In this document: positions 16,291-25,195 of the stretch, piece by piece
Layout: each line of letters opens with the position of its first letter
How positions within the stretch are numbered: the stretch's first letter is position 1
Assembly (NCBI GenBank): GCA_030744755.1
Contig: JASLPY010000012.1
Coordinates: 23,954 to 87,953 of the forward strand
DNA length: 64,000 nt
DNA from: Kiritimatiellia bacterium
Lineage (GTDB): Bacteria; Verrucomicrobiota; Kiritimatiellia; UBA8416; JADHWI01
Direction: 5' to 3'
Notes under the pieces: model-generated
Databases searched by the model: none
Seen by the model: the letters and a program-made list of their open reading frames with translations, nothing else
Told to the model about the DNA's origin: nothing
Translations under genes and position numbers: made by a program

Positions 16291-16349
16291 GTCCACCCCG
16301 TAGCGGTGGACGTACCGGGAGAAGTAGGTCCACCGCTACGAGGTGGACC
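16291..16349. repeat. double hairpin repeat between convergent genes, family C
   Basis: Two hairpins: GTCCACC at 16291-16297 with GGTGGAC at 16305-16311, and GGTCCACC at 16327-16334 with GGTGGACC at 16342-16349. The outer arms also pair with each other. It lies between the converging aroK and sulfatase genes, so it may act as a two-way terminator; it has no clear T-run. Confidence 0.75.
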
Positions 16350-16394
16350 ATGCGAATATGAAGCGAATTGCCCGTACCTCCGAACGACCTCCAA

Positions 16395-17954
16395 CTACAT
16401 TTTAGGCATGTTCCATTTGCCGTGGATGTCATCCTTGTGCCAGGAGCTTTTGCTGTCGCTACTGGGTTCGCTGCTGACGGGCTTTCTTTGCTTCCCGGGA
16501 ACCCTGTCAACATCTTCGGCTACCTTGTGCCAAAGTGACGCAAGTGCCTTCACCCGCTCGGGATGCCGGCCCGCAAGGTCGTTCTGCTCTGTGCGGTCGT
16601 TGGCAATATTGTAGAGTTCCCACTTGTGGCCATAGAAGCTGACGGCCTTCCAGTCTCCCTGGCGGATTGCCCGGCAGTTGGAGAACTGGAAGTACAAGTA
16701 ATCATGCCCCTTGCGTTCTTTACCTTCGAACAGCGGCACCAGGGACTTGCCCTGCAAAGGCTCGATGTTCTTGTTGTCGGGATACCTGGCACCTGCCACT
16801 TCAATGCAGGTGGCCATGATGTCGACCAGGTGGCCGGGACCACGATTCCATGATCCTGTCTTGTTGATGTGCCCGGGCCAATGGACAATGAGTGGACTTG
16901 AAATACCGCCTTCGTGTTGCGTCTGCTTGAAATGCTTAAGTGGGGTGTTACCGATCGTGGCCCAGCTTGCATCGTAGCAGTAATAGGAGCGAGCTTTCCA
17001 TGGCGGGATATCCATGTTGCGGCTGCGCTCGAACGGACAAGCCCCGTTGTCGGAGCACAACATCACCAGGGTGTTCTCGAGCTGACCCTTGTTCTTCAGA
17101 TGGGCCAGCACGCGACCTATATTCTGATCGATGCGGTCGACCATGGCCGCGAATATGGCCATCCGAAAGCTCTCGAATTCCCTGTTCTTCCCGTTCAGCG
17201 CTTCCCAGTTCTTGATGTGCTTCGGCAGGGGAGGAAGATCCATCTCCGGCGGGAAGAGTCCAAGCTGCTTCTGTTTTGAAAAACGTCTCTTTCGGACCTC
17301 GTGCCATCCTATGTCGTATCGCTCCAGGTACTTCTTGATGTCCTCCTTTGGTGCCTGCAAGGGATAGTGAGGAGCATTGAAAGCGATGTAGTGAAAGAAC
17401 GGCTTCTTTTCTTTCAGCGCTTCGTCTATGAACCGTATTGCGTAGTCGGCGTTGGCGTCGGTGGTGTAGAAATCCTTATCAAAATCACTCCACGATTCAC
17501 CGTTCAAACGAAAGGTCTTATCCCCTACGAAGAAATCAGTTGCCCCGGAAAGGTGTCCCCAGTAACGACTGAATCCACGATCTGTGGGCTGGCCGCTCAG
17601 GTGCCATTTTCCGGTCATTGATGTGAAGTAACCGGCCTTGTTCAGTACTTCTGCAATTGTTACCGATCGGCTCAGTTCACTGTTGCCGGCCTGGTGGCAA
17701 TAGAGCCCGGACAGCAGGCAGACACGTGAAGAATGGCACTTGGCGGTGTTGTAGAACTGGGAGAATCGCAAGCCTTCATTCGCAAGCGTGTCGATGTGCG
17801 GTGTTTCGATCTCGCTGCCGTAGCAACCGAAATCGGAGAAGCCAAGATCATCGACCATCATCAGCAGGATGTTGGGTTTGGTTTCAGGCGCGCCGAGTGC
17901 AGTGCCGGCGAGCATTGCAAAAACGCTAATGAGAAACTTGTATGAGGCCATCAA
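16395..17954 (-). CDS. formylglycine-dependent sulfatase, exported
   Basis: 519 residues. A signal peptide (about 1-22, cut near LGA-PET) sends it out of the cytosol. The S1 sulfatase core follows: NILLMMVDDLGFSD with the metal-binding Asp pair at 35-36, and the maturation motif CHSSRVCLLSG at Cys73, where Cys becomes formylglycine. GKWHLSG and SDNGACPF complete the active site. The usual Pro in C-x-P-x-R is Ser here. It probably removes sulfate from a polysaccharide or glycosaminoglycan, which fits the PL8 lyase 10 kb away. No maturase gene is in the window. Confidence 0.92.
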   Translation of the reverse strand: MMASYKFLISVFAMLAGTALGAPETKPNILLMMVDDLGFSDFGCYGSEIETPHIDTLANEGLRFSQFYNTAKCHSSRVCLLSGLYCHQAGNSELSRSVTIAEVLNKAGYFTSMTGKWHLSGQPTDRGFSRYWGHLSGATDFFVGDKTFRLNGESWSDFDKDFYTTDANADYAIRFIDEALKEKKPFFHYIAFNAPHYPLQAPKEDIKKYLERYDIGWHEVRKRRFSKQKQLGLFPPEMDLPPLPKHIKNWEALNGKNREFESFRMAIFAAMVDRIDQNIGRVLAHLKNKGQLENTLVMLCSDNGACPFERSRNMDIPPWKARSYYCYDASWATIGNTPLKHFKQTQHEGGISSPLIVHWPGHINKTGSWNRGPGHLVDIMATCIEVAGARYPDNKNIEPLQGKSLVPLFEGKERKGHDYLYFQFSNCRAIRQGDWKAVSFYGHKWELYNIANDRTEQNDLAGRHPERVKALASLWHKVAEDVDRVPGKQRKPVSSEPSSDSKSSWHKDDIHGKWNMPKM

Positions 17955-18011
17955 TTTGCTCCCTGTTGTTGAACTGTCATTAAACGTGTATTGGCAAGAT
18001 AGTAGAGCGGG

Positions 18012-18051
18012 CGTCTCGCCTGCTCAAGCAGAACCGACGTCTCGCCTGCTC
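18012..18051. repeat. tandem GC-rich word repeat, family D
   Basis: The 14-base word CGTCTCGCCTGCTC occurs at 18012-18025 and 18038-18051, a 26-bp period, in the divergent gap between the sulfatase and the flavoprotein/radical-SAM fusion. Confidence 0.6.
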
Positions 18052-18173
18052 GCAGCTACGGGGATTGTGAGTATTCCTTTCTGTAGCCGCCCCGGATGTC
18101 CGGGGTGAATCTCCATTGGGCGTTGTTGGATGTCCGCGCCCCGTATATACTTCTGGGCACTTTGGAGGTGGTT

Positions 18174-21100
18174 GTGAGCGGGAAGAGGGTTCTTGTTATT
18201 GGTGGCGGGCCGGCCGGTATGATGGCTGCCGGGCAGGCTGCCGTCGCCGGCTGCAGTGTTACCCTGCTGGAGAGGATGCGCCATTCCGGGCGGAAGCTCT
18301 CTATCACCGGAAAGGGCCGGTGTAACCTGACGAATGTTGCCGACCTGTCCGAGTTCTCATCCCATTTCGGAGATACGGCTCCCTTTCTACGTGCAGCTTT
18401 CGAAACCTTCTTTGCCGATGATCTTTGTGACTTCATTAGATCGCTGGGCATTGACCTGAAGGTTGAACGTGGCGGCCGTGTGTTTCCGGCGAGTGGCCGC
18501 GCACCCGATGTTACGCGTGCGCTCGTTCGATGGGTGAAAGATGCCGATGTCGAAGCGATTCACGATTCACGGGTCACGGAAATTGTGACCACTGTCGGGC
18601 GGGTGACAGGCGTCAAAGCTCGCGACCTTTTCTTTCCCGCCGACGCCGTCATTCTCGCCACGGGTGGCGCGTCGTATCCCCGCACCGGATCCAGTGGCGA
18701 TGGTTATCGACTGGCCGAAGCGGTAGGACATGAGATCGTTCCTATTCGCCCCGACCTTGTTCCGCTGGAATCCGCCGGAAACATCGGCGAAGCGCTGGCC
18801 GGCCTCGAACTCCGCAACGTCAAGATCAGCATTAGCGCTGCAGATCGCCATGTTGAGAATGGGCCCGGAGAGATGTCATTCACGACGTCAGGCGTGACGG
18901 GACCTCTTGTTCTGAGCTCCAGCCTCTTTGCCGTGGACGCCCTTCGTGATGGTTTGCCTACTGCCGTCAGCATTGACCTCAAACCCACGCTTACAACACA
19001 GAAACTGGCCGGTAAGCTTGAGCGCGATTCCGAGGCACGCGGACAGTCAACGGTGATGGACCTGGTCAGACGGTTGCTGCCGCGTGAGCTGGTGCCATTG
19101 TGCCTGAAGGGTACGCGCGTCCCGGCTTCGCGAGAAGCGTGCTCGCTAACGGCAGAGGAGATTCACAGAATTGTATCGTGGATGAAAGGCTTTCGAATCG
19201 AAATCACCGGTCACAGGCCTTGGGATGAGGCCATAGTAACGGCCGGGGGTGTGAGCACGCGGGAAGTTGATGAAGCTACCATGGAGTCAACGAAAGTGCA
19301 GGGACTTTATCTTGCAGGCGAAGTGCTCGACATCCAGGCAGATACCGGTGGCTACAATTTGCAGGCCGCGTTCTCCACCGGCTACCTTGCCGGGCTTGCG
19401 ATTGGAGATCCCGGGCGCGGTCCCGGTGGACGCAACAAAGCCGGCGGGAAGGCAAGACAAAGCCGACGAGGCAAGGCGTCACGTGTCACACCGGAATCTT
19501 TCTCCGCGGGGGCTTTTCTTCCCATGACGAAAGACGAGATGCAGGCGCGGGGTTGGGACGAACTGGACGTTATCCTCGTTACCGGTGATGCGTATATCGA
19601 TTCACCTTTCATAGGGGTGGCGGTTATTGGCCGCGTTCTCGAAGCGGCCGGTTATCGTGTTGGAATTATCGCGCAGCCGGATCCGGCAAACGGTGAGGAC
19701 ATAATGCGGCTGGGTGAACCGCGACTCTTCTGGGGGGTTAGTGGTGGCTGTATAGACTCGCTCGTGGCCAACCGTACGGCCTCGGGCAGACCGCGCAAGA
19801 AAGATGACTACACCCCGGGGGGAGTCAATGACCGCCGTCCCGACAGGGCGGCCATCGTATACAGCAATCTGATCCGCCAACATTTCAAGGACACTCGTCC
19901 CGTTGTCCTTGGCGGCATAGAGGCGAGTCTCAGGCGGGTTGCTCACTACGATTTCTGGACAGACAAGATACGGCGTTCAATCCTGTTCGATGCGAAAGCT
20001 GATTACTTGTTGTACGGCATGGCGGAAAGGGCAGTGCGAGAACTGGCATCGATCCTAAAGAAAGGCGAAGACCCAAAGGGGATACGCGGGCTATGCTACG
20101 TTGGCAAAAGCATCCCCGATGGAGCAGTGCAGCTACCGTCGTTTTCTGTCTGCCGGTCGGATAGTGATGCGTTCACCGGGATGTTTCACACGTTCTACCG
20201 TAACAATGATCCCGCGACAGCCAAGACCCTGGTTCAACAACAGGATTCGCGTTACCTGGTCCAGAATCCGCCTGCGGAGTACCTGGCAGGCGAAGAACTT
20301 GATGCGGTTCATGAGCTTCCCTATACCCGCAATGCGCATCCGCTGTGCCTGGAGAAGGGAGATGTCAGGGCGCTCGAAACGATTCGCTGTTCAATGAGCA
20401 CTCATCGCGGGTGCTACGGTGAATGCAATTTCTGCGCAATCACGGTACACCAGGGACGCAGCGTGCGGTGGCGTAGTGAAAAGTCTGTTCTCAAAGAAGC
20501 CAGGGTCATTACAAATCATCCCGGCTTCAAAGGGATCATCCAGGATGTTGGTGGGCCAACGGCCAATATGTACGGGTTCAGTTGTTCCCGCATGAAGAGC
20601 AAAGGTTGCTGTCCGGACAAGCGCTGTCTTCATCCGGATGTGTGTTCGGGATTGAAGGTGGACCATGGCAAGCAACTGTCCTTGCTTCGGAAGCTGCGCC
20701 GGCTTCCCGGGGTGCGCCAGGTTGTTGTAGCTTCTGGTATCCGCTACGACATGATACTTGCCGATACGGAACACGGCGACGAGTACCTGGAAGAGATCAT
20801 TGCCCATCACATTTCGGGCCAGATGAAGGTTGCCCCGGAACATTCCGAACCCGTCGTGTTGCAGGCGATGGGAAAACCGGGCACGGATCCACTGATGGCT
20901 TTCAAGCGTAAGTTCGACTTTATGACCAGGAAGGCAGAAAAAAAGACATTTCTTACCTACTACCTGATAGCGGCGCATCCCGGCTGCACGGGGGAAGACA
21001 TGTCCAGGCTCAGGAAGTTCGCCGCCCGCGAGCTGCGTGCCCGGCCCGAACAGGTTCAGATATTCACCCCCACACCGTCCACCTATTCGACCCTCATGTA

Positions 21101-21200
21101 CTGGACGGAACGTGATCCATTCACGGGCGAAGCATGCTTCGTGGAGAAGACGGTGAAAGGACGCGAAGCGCAGAAGAACATCCTGCGTGTTGGGAAGTAG
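18174..21200 (+). CDS. HI0933-like flavoprotein fused to a YgiQ-family radical SAM protein
   Basis: 1008 residues from GTG 18174, with GGAGG five bases upstream. Residues about 1-400 are a BaiN/HI0933-type FAD protein: VLVIGGGPAGMMAAGQAAVA, then GRKLSITGKGRCNLTN, ILATGGASYPRTGSSGDGY, and a late GEVLDIQADTGGYNLQAAFS for FAD. A basic Gly/Ala/Lys/Arg linker (about 405-440) leads to a complete YgiQ-like protein: FLPMTKDEMQARGWDELDV, a B12-binding-like N-terminal region and the radical-SAM cluster STHRGCYGECNFCAI (CxxxCxxC), followed by a Cys-rich patch (GCCPDKRCLHPDVC). The substrates of both parts are unknown. I see no stop or frameshift between them. Confidence 0.88.
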   Translation: MSGKRVLVIGGGPAGMMAAGQAAVAGCSVTLLERMRHSGRKLSITGKGRCNLTNVADLSEFSSHFGDTAPFLRAAFETFFADDLCDFIRSLGIDLKVERGGRVFPASGRAPDVTRALVRWVKDADVEAIHDSRVTEIVTTVGRVTGVKARDLFFPADAVILATGGASYPRTGSSGDGYRLAEAVGHEIVPIRPDLVPLESAGNIGEALAGLELRNVKISISAADRHVENGPGEMSFTTSGVTGPLVLSSSLFAVDALRDGLPTAVSIDLKPTLTTQKLAGKLERDSEARGQSTVMDLVRRLLPRELVPLCLKGTRVPASREACSLTAEEIHRIVSWMKGFRIEITGHRPWDEAIVTAGGVSTREVDEATMESTKVQGLYLAGEVLDIQADTGGYNLQAAFSTGYLAGLAIGDPGRGPGGRNKAGGKARQSRRGKASRVTPESFSAGAFLPMTKDEMQARGWDELDVILVTGDAYIDSPFIGVAVIGRVLEAAGYRVGIIAQPDPANGEDIMRLGEPRLFWGVSGGCIDSLVANRTASGRPRKKDDYTPGGVNDRRPDRAAIVYSNLIRQHFKDTRPVVLGGIEASLRRVAHYDFWTDKIRRSILFDAKADYLLYGMAERAVRELASILKKGEDPKGIRGLCYVGKSIPDGAVQLPSFSVCRSDSDAFTGMFHTFYRNNDPATAKTLVQQQDSRYLVQNPPAEYLAGEELDAVHELPYTRNAHPLCLEKGDVRALETIRCSMSTHRGCYGECNFCAITVHQGRSVRWRSEKSVLKEARVITNHPGFKGIIQDVGGPTANMYGFSCSRMKSKGCCPDKRCLHPDVCSGLKVDHGKQLSLLRKLRRLPGVRQVVVASGIRYDMILADTEHGDEYLEEIIAHHISGQMKVAPEHSEPVVLQAMGKPGTDPLMAFKRKFDFMTRKAEKKTFLTYYLIAAHPGCTGEDMSRLRKFAARELRARPEQVQIFTPTPSTYSTLMYWTERDPFTGEACFVEKTVKGREAQKNILRVGK

Positions 21201-21240
21201 TGGTGCCGGGCGGCAACGGGACAAGAATCTCTCCTCTGGC

Positions 21241-21317
21241 GTAGCTCCCGACTCCGATCGGGAGAACGTTGAGGGGTTGAAGATGCCGGGAAACTCCCGA
21301 TTGGAACCGGGAGCTAC
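21241..21317. repeat. inverted repeat hairpin between convergent genes, family E
   Basis: GTAGCTCCCG (21241-21250) pairs with CGGGAGCTAC (21308-21317). Each arm also carries an inner CTCCCGA / CGGGAG hairpin. It sits between the converging radical-SAM fusion and the ArsG-like gene and may serve as a two-way terminator or REP-type element. Confidence 0.75.
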
Positions 21318-21333
21318 GGGGGGCCCGAAGCAC

Positions 21334-22029
21334 CTACCACAGTGAGAATCCGAATATGTAGGTAAGGCAGTAGTAGATACCGACCAGGATGAAGATACTG
21401 CCTGTTGCTAACCTGGCCCATTTTTCAAAGGCTGCGACCCCGGTGAAGGCCTTCCCGAGTTTCTTCCCTCCAGCACCGATCAGCACGGCAAACACCAGCA
21501 CCGGAATACCTGTGCCCACGCCATATACCAATGGGACCAGGAACCTGGAGTTGGCCCGCAATGTAAGCGGCAAGACGCTTCCGAAGAAGAAGGCGGCAGA
21601 AATAGGACAGAAGGACGCTGCGAATACTACGCCGAGTAAAGGTGCTCCCCAGATTCCCATTACCTCGACCTTTTTCTGAAGACTCTCGGCACTCGCTGTG
21701 CCGCGGCTTCTGACCTGAATGAGCTCTACAAGAATCATCCCCACCAGGATAAGGACAGGACCGAGCAACTGGTTCATGTGTTTCTGGAGCAGGTGGGAAA
21801 GATGGGGGGCGGCAAGCAGGCTTGACGAGAGGAGTACTCCCAGCACGAGATAAGTGAGCGATCGTCCGAGCGTGTACAGGATTCCCGTGATGAAGACATG
21901 CCGTGCGGAACTCAACCGCTTACTCACGAATGAAACGGCCGCTATGTTCGTGGCCATGGGGCAGGGACTGAGGGAGGTGAGGATGCCGAGCCACAGTGCA
22001 GAGGCTAAAGCCATGATCAACTCCGGCAT
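21334..22029 (-). CDS. ArsG-like (DsbD/CcdA-related) membrane permease
   Basis: 231 residues with six to seven hydrophobic helices. SLSPCPMATN in helix 1 and ASFCPISAAFF in helix 4 place a Cys-Pro in each half, the hallmark of the CcdA/DsbD transmembrane family. With an ArsF-like lipoprotein-type partner and a small thioredoxin directly upstream, it matches clusters annotated as ArsG, an efflux permease for aromatic arsenicals. A general role in moving reducing power across the membrane is the alternative. Its ATG overlaps the upstream stop by one base (TAATG). Confidence 0.8.
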   Translation of the reverse strand: MPELIMALASALWLGILTSLSPCPMATNIAAVSFVSKRLSSARHVFITGILYTLGRSLTYLVLGVLLSSSLLAAPHLSHLLQKHMNQLLGPVLILVGMILVELIQVRSRGTASAESLQKKVEVMGIWGAPLLGVVFAASFCPISAAFFFGSVLPLTLRANSRFLVPLVYGVGTGIPVLVFAVLIGAGGKKLGKAFTGVAAFEKWARLATGSIFILVGIYYCLTYIFGFSLW

Positions 22030-22490
22030 TACTCTCCCTTCAGGTAAGCAAGCGTCTCTTCCTCTATGTATTGCTGGAAGGCCGCCTTGTCATCCACCAC
22101 GTCCCAGACCTTCTCCAGGTTCTTCCAGGCCGTTTGCTGCGAATCCACGATATTCACGAGCACAACCGACCGCGTGCTGAGTTCGTAGTCGGAGACGAAG
22201 TGTTCATTCCTGGGCTCATCCACGTTCACGATTTCGAACACAAGTGCGTCGGACGAGATATAATCGGCCAGGGAATTGGTAACCGTGTCTGCCGTGTACG
22301 ACTCTATCTTCCGGCAGGTTTCGCAACGGGCGTTGCCGTGGAAATAGTATGCGACCACCACGTGCCCTTCTCCATATTCTTCAACATCGGATGCCTGGCC
22401 CTTTTCGGCGGTATTCTTCCACAGCATGAAAGCAATACTAACCCCCACAAATACAAGAAGCGCCGTCGTCAAGATGGACTTGAGCTTCAT
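22029..22490 (-). CDS. ArsF-like membrane-anchored protein
   Basis: 153 residues with one N-terminal membrane helix (about 5-24) and a periplasmic domain of thioredoxin-like layout: VVVAYYFHGNARCETCRKIE carries a CxxC after a beta strand, and SVVLVNI is a likely core strand. Proteins of this kind beside an ArsG permease are annotated as the nitrophenyl-compound nitroreductase subunit ArsF. It should exchange electrons with the adjacent permease. It is the middle gene of a three-gene operon. Confidence 0.8.
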   Translation of the reverse strand: MKLKSILTTALLVFVGVSIAFMLWKNTAEKGQASDVEEYGEGHVVVAYYFHGNARCETCRKIESYTADTVTNSLADYISSDALVFEIVNVDEPRNEHFVSDYELSTRSVVLVNIVDSQQTAWKNLEKVWDVVDDKAAFQQYIEEETLAYLKGE

Positions 22491-22514
22491 CCAGACCGCC
22501 TTTCCTCAAAGCTG

Positions 22515-22748
22515 TTACCTTAGCAGCGCCTTGATCTCTTCAACAGATGCTACCTTTCCGACGCCCTTGACCTCGCCGTCGATCACCAGCCCCGGCGTCA
22601 TCATCACTCCGAATGACACAATGTCATGGATATCGGTGATTTTTGCTATCTCAAACTCGATACCAAGTCCTCGTGCAGCCGCTTCGGCGTTCTCGGCCAG
22701 CTGCCTGCACTTCGGGCATCCGGCCCCCAGGATTTGAATGGTCTTCAC
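22515..22748 (-). CDS. small thioredoxin-family protein with CPKC motif
   Basis: 77 residues from GTG 22748, giving MKTIQILGAGCPKCRQLAEN; the longer open frame upstream is not family-like. It has the CPKC redox pair at the start of helix 1, the cis-Pro region MMTPGLVIDGEV and the VKGVGKV ending of the short redox-active disulfide proteins (TM0996/MTH895 type). It probably serves as the cytosolic electron donor to the ArsG-like permease encoded next in the operon. No arsR regulator or arsenite methylase gene is nearby. Confidence 0.88.
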   Translation of the reverse strand: MKTIQILGAGCPKCRQLAENAEAAARGLGIEFEIAKITDIHDIVSFGVMMTPGLVIDGEVKGVGKVASVEEIKALLR

Positions 22749-22925
22749 GGTCAATATCCTTCCCCGCCTATCACTCCGAGAATGGCCTGAACACCGATAC
22801 TTGTGCCATATGACGCCGGTGAGTGCAAGGTGTGAGCTTGAACGATTCACGCAGCTTCCTTTTCTTGTAAGTATTCGTTCCAGGCGTTATCCTCCCGTAC
22901 GGAAACAAAGAGAGGAGATCGTGCA

Positions 22926-23843
22926 ATGAACCGACGAGATTTCATGACAGCCGGGGTTTTGGCAGGGGCCGCGGCTGCGGTAGCGAGTAAGAGCGGGGGG
23001 CAGGAGCCTGCATCAGGGAGCAAGGGGAAGTTCAAGCTCAAGTACGCGCCGCACTTCGGCATGTTCAAGAACTCGGCCGGCAAAGATCTTATAGACCAGG
23101 TCAAGTTCATGGCCGACCAGGGGTTCCCGGCCCTGGAGGATAACGGCATGATGCGTAAGCCGATCGAGCTTCAGCGCAAGATTGCCGCGGAGATGGCAAA
23201 ACGCGAAATGACGATGGGTGTATTCGTGGGGTACTCCGGTGGCGGAAACACCGACATGGTTTCCAAGGCGGACAAAGCCTACCAGGACAGTCTGCGCAAG
23301 GCGATGAAGAACGCCGTTGAAACCGCGAAGCGCGTTAACGCTACATGGTGCACGGTCGTTCCTTCATCAGTGAGCCTGAAGCTGGAAGAAGCTTACCAGA
23401 CGGCCAACTGCGTAGAGAACCTGAAGGTGATGTCAGAAGTCTGTGAGCCGGCAGGGCTGATTATGGTTCTCGAGCCGCTAAACTGGTGGACGAATCATCC
23501 GGGGTTGTTCCTCAGGGAGATCCCGCAGGCGTACCAGATCTGCAAGGCCGTGGGAAGCCCCTCCTGCAAGATACTGGACGATCTCTATCACCAGCAGATC
23601 CAGGAAGGAAACCTCATTCCCAACATGGACAAGGCATGGGAAGAAATCGCCTACATCCAGGTGGGGGACAACCCGGGACGCAAAGAGCCGACGACCGGTG
23701 AAATCAATTACAAGAATATCTTCAAGCACCTTCACCAGAAGGGCTTCAAAGGCGTGATAGGGATGGAGCACGGCAACAGCAAGCCCGGCATCGAAGGCGA
23801 AAAAGCAGTTATCGCCGCCTATCGCGAGGTGGACTCGTTCTAA
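22926..23843 (+). CDS. Tat-exported hydroxypyruvate isomerase-like TIM-barrel protein
   Basis: 305 residues. The N-terminus MNRRDFMTAGVLAGAAAAVA is a twin-arginine signal, so the folded protein is sent to the periplasm. The rest is a xylose-isomerase-like TIM barrel: YAPHFGMF at the first strand, VLEPLNWWTNHPG with a metal-binding Glu, CKILDDLYHQQIQEGN, and GVIGMEHGNSKPG with a second Glu. This matches the hydroxypyruvate isomerase (Hyi/IolE-like) family, which has many exported members in PVC bacteria. The sugar substrate is unknown. Confidence 0.85.
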   Translation: MNRRDFMTAGVLAGAAAAVASKSGGQEPASGSKGKFKLKYAPHFGMFKNSAGKDLIDQVKFMADQGFPALEDNGMMRKPIELQRKIAAEMAKREMTMGVFVGYSGGGNTDMVSKADKAYQDSLRKAMKNAVETAKRVNATWCTVVPSSVSLKLEEAYQTANCVENLKVMSEVCEPAGLIMVLEPLNWWTNHPGLFLREIPQAYQICKAVGSPSCKILDDLYHQQIQEGNLIPNMDKAWEEIAYIQVGDNPGRKEPTTGEINYKNIFKHLHQKGFKGVIGMEHGNSKPGIEGEKAVIAAYREVDSF

Positions 23844-23864
23844 TCTTACGCAGCCGGGTGTTTT

Positions 23865-25022
23865 CTACTTGGCAGAGAACCGGTAGATGATCGTGTTCTT
23901 GTATGTCTGCCCCGGCTTCAGCAACGTGGTCGGGAATTCGGGATGGTTCGGGCTGTCCGGGTAGTGCTGGGGCTCCATGCAGAAAGCCGCGCGGTGGTTA
24001 TATACGGTTCCGGACTTGCCAACGTTGCTTCCGTCCAGGAAGTTGCCGGTGTAGAACTGGAGACCGGGTTCTGTTGAGAGTACCTGCATAATGCGGCCGG
24101 TCTTGGGTTCCACAACGGTAGCGGCCAGGGCAAGATCCCCATCCTGGTTCCTCAGAACCCAGTTGTGGTCATAGCCGGCGCCGTACTTGAGCTGCTGGTT
24201 CTCTACGCCGATTCTCTCGCCGATCGTGTGGGGTGTTGAGAAATCAAACGGAGTACCCTTCACGAGAGGCGTTTTGCCGGTGGGGATAAGACCTTCGTCG
24301 ACGGGCGTAAACTTGTCAGCCTCGATCGTGACCTCATGGTCAAGTATCGTGCTCTTGCCGGCGTTCGCCAGGTTGAAATAGGAATGGTGAGTCAGGTTGC
24401 AGACCGTTGGTTTGTCCGTCCTGGCTTCGAAATCCAGCCGCAGACCATTCTTGTTGGTAAGGGTATATACGGCCTTCACTGAAAGGTTTCCGGGATAGCC
24501 TTCTTCGCCGTCCTTGCTGAGGTAAATCAGTTCCAAAGAGGGGCCGTTGCCTGTCTTGGCGGGTCTGGCTTTCCAGACGGCCTTGTCAAATCCTTTCAGC
24601 CCCCCATGCAGAGCATTGGCATCATTGTTTGTCGCCAATGTGTATTCCTTGCCGTCGATGCTGAACTTGCCCTTGGCGATGCGGTTTCCGTAACGACCGA
24701 CAAGACATCCGAAGTAGGGGTTATTCCGAACATAATCATCCAGCTTGTCATACCCAAGGACGATGTCGCCCAGTTTGCCATCCCGGTCGGGCACCTTCAG
24801 CGAGGTGACTATTCCACCGTACGTAATAATCTTTGCTTCCAGGCCATGACCATTTGTCAGGGTATAGATTTCGACCTCGGAACCGTCGGCAAGTTTTCCG
24901 TATGGTGCGACCTCGATAGTGCCGCCAAATTGAGGTATAGACGAGCATCCTGCGAGAATTCCCGCCATAGCGATTGTCATGACAAGCATTACTGCTGTCG
25001 TCAGTTTGCGGTTCTTCTTCAT
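23865..25022 (-). CDS. galM: aldose 1-epimerase, lipoprotein
   Basis: 385 residues. The signal ends in a lipobox LAGC, so the enzyme should be lipid-anchored outside the inner membrane. The GalM core is clear: YGGIVTSLKVPDRDG, GRYGNRIAKGKF with substrate-binding Arg, LTHHSYFNLA with the catalytic His, and GLQFYTGNFLDG near the C-terminus. It interconverts alpha and beta anomers of sugars such as galactose, xylose or arabinose, fitting the nearby sugar genes. It converges on the isomerase-like gene with 21 bp between them. Confidence 0.95.
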   Translation of the reverse strand: MKKNRKLTTAVMLVMTIAMAGILAGCSSIPQFGGTIEVAPYGKLADGSEVEIYTLTNGHGLEAKIITYGGIVTSLKVPDRDGKLGDIVLGYDKLDDYVRNNPYFGCLVGRYGNRIAKGKFSIDGKEYTLATNNDANALHGGLKGFDKAVWKARPAKTGNGPSLELIYLSKDGEEGYPGNLSVKAVYTLTNKNGLRLDFEARTDKPTVCNLTHHSYFNLANAGKSTILDHEVTIEADKFTPVDEGLIPTGKTPLVKGTPFDFSTPHTIGERIGVENQQLKYGAGYDHNWVLRNQDGDLALAATVVEPKTGRIMQVLSTEPGLQFYTGNFLDGSNVGKSGTVYNHRAAFCMEPQHYPDSPNHPEFPTTLLKPGQTYKNTIIYRFSAK

Positions 25023-25195
25023 TTGTATGACTCCTGATTTTTATGGAACCGTGCACCTGTTCGATTCCGCACCAAATACAACTGCAAACAGTCTGGGCAA
25101 AGTCTATGCGTACGACGCACAATTAAACAGAACCCGGCACCAGTTGCCAGTTAGAAATACAGCCTTGAGAGAATCCGGCTCACGGTGATGTTTCT

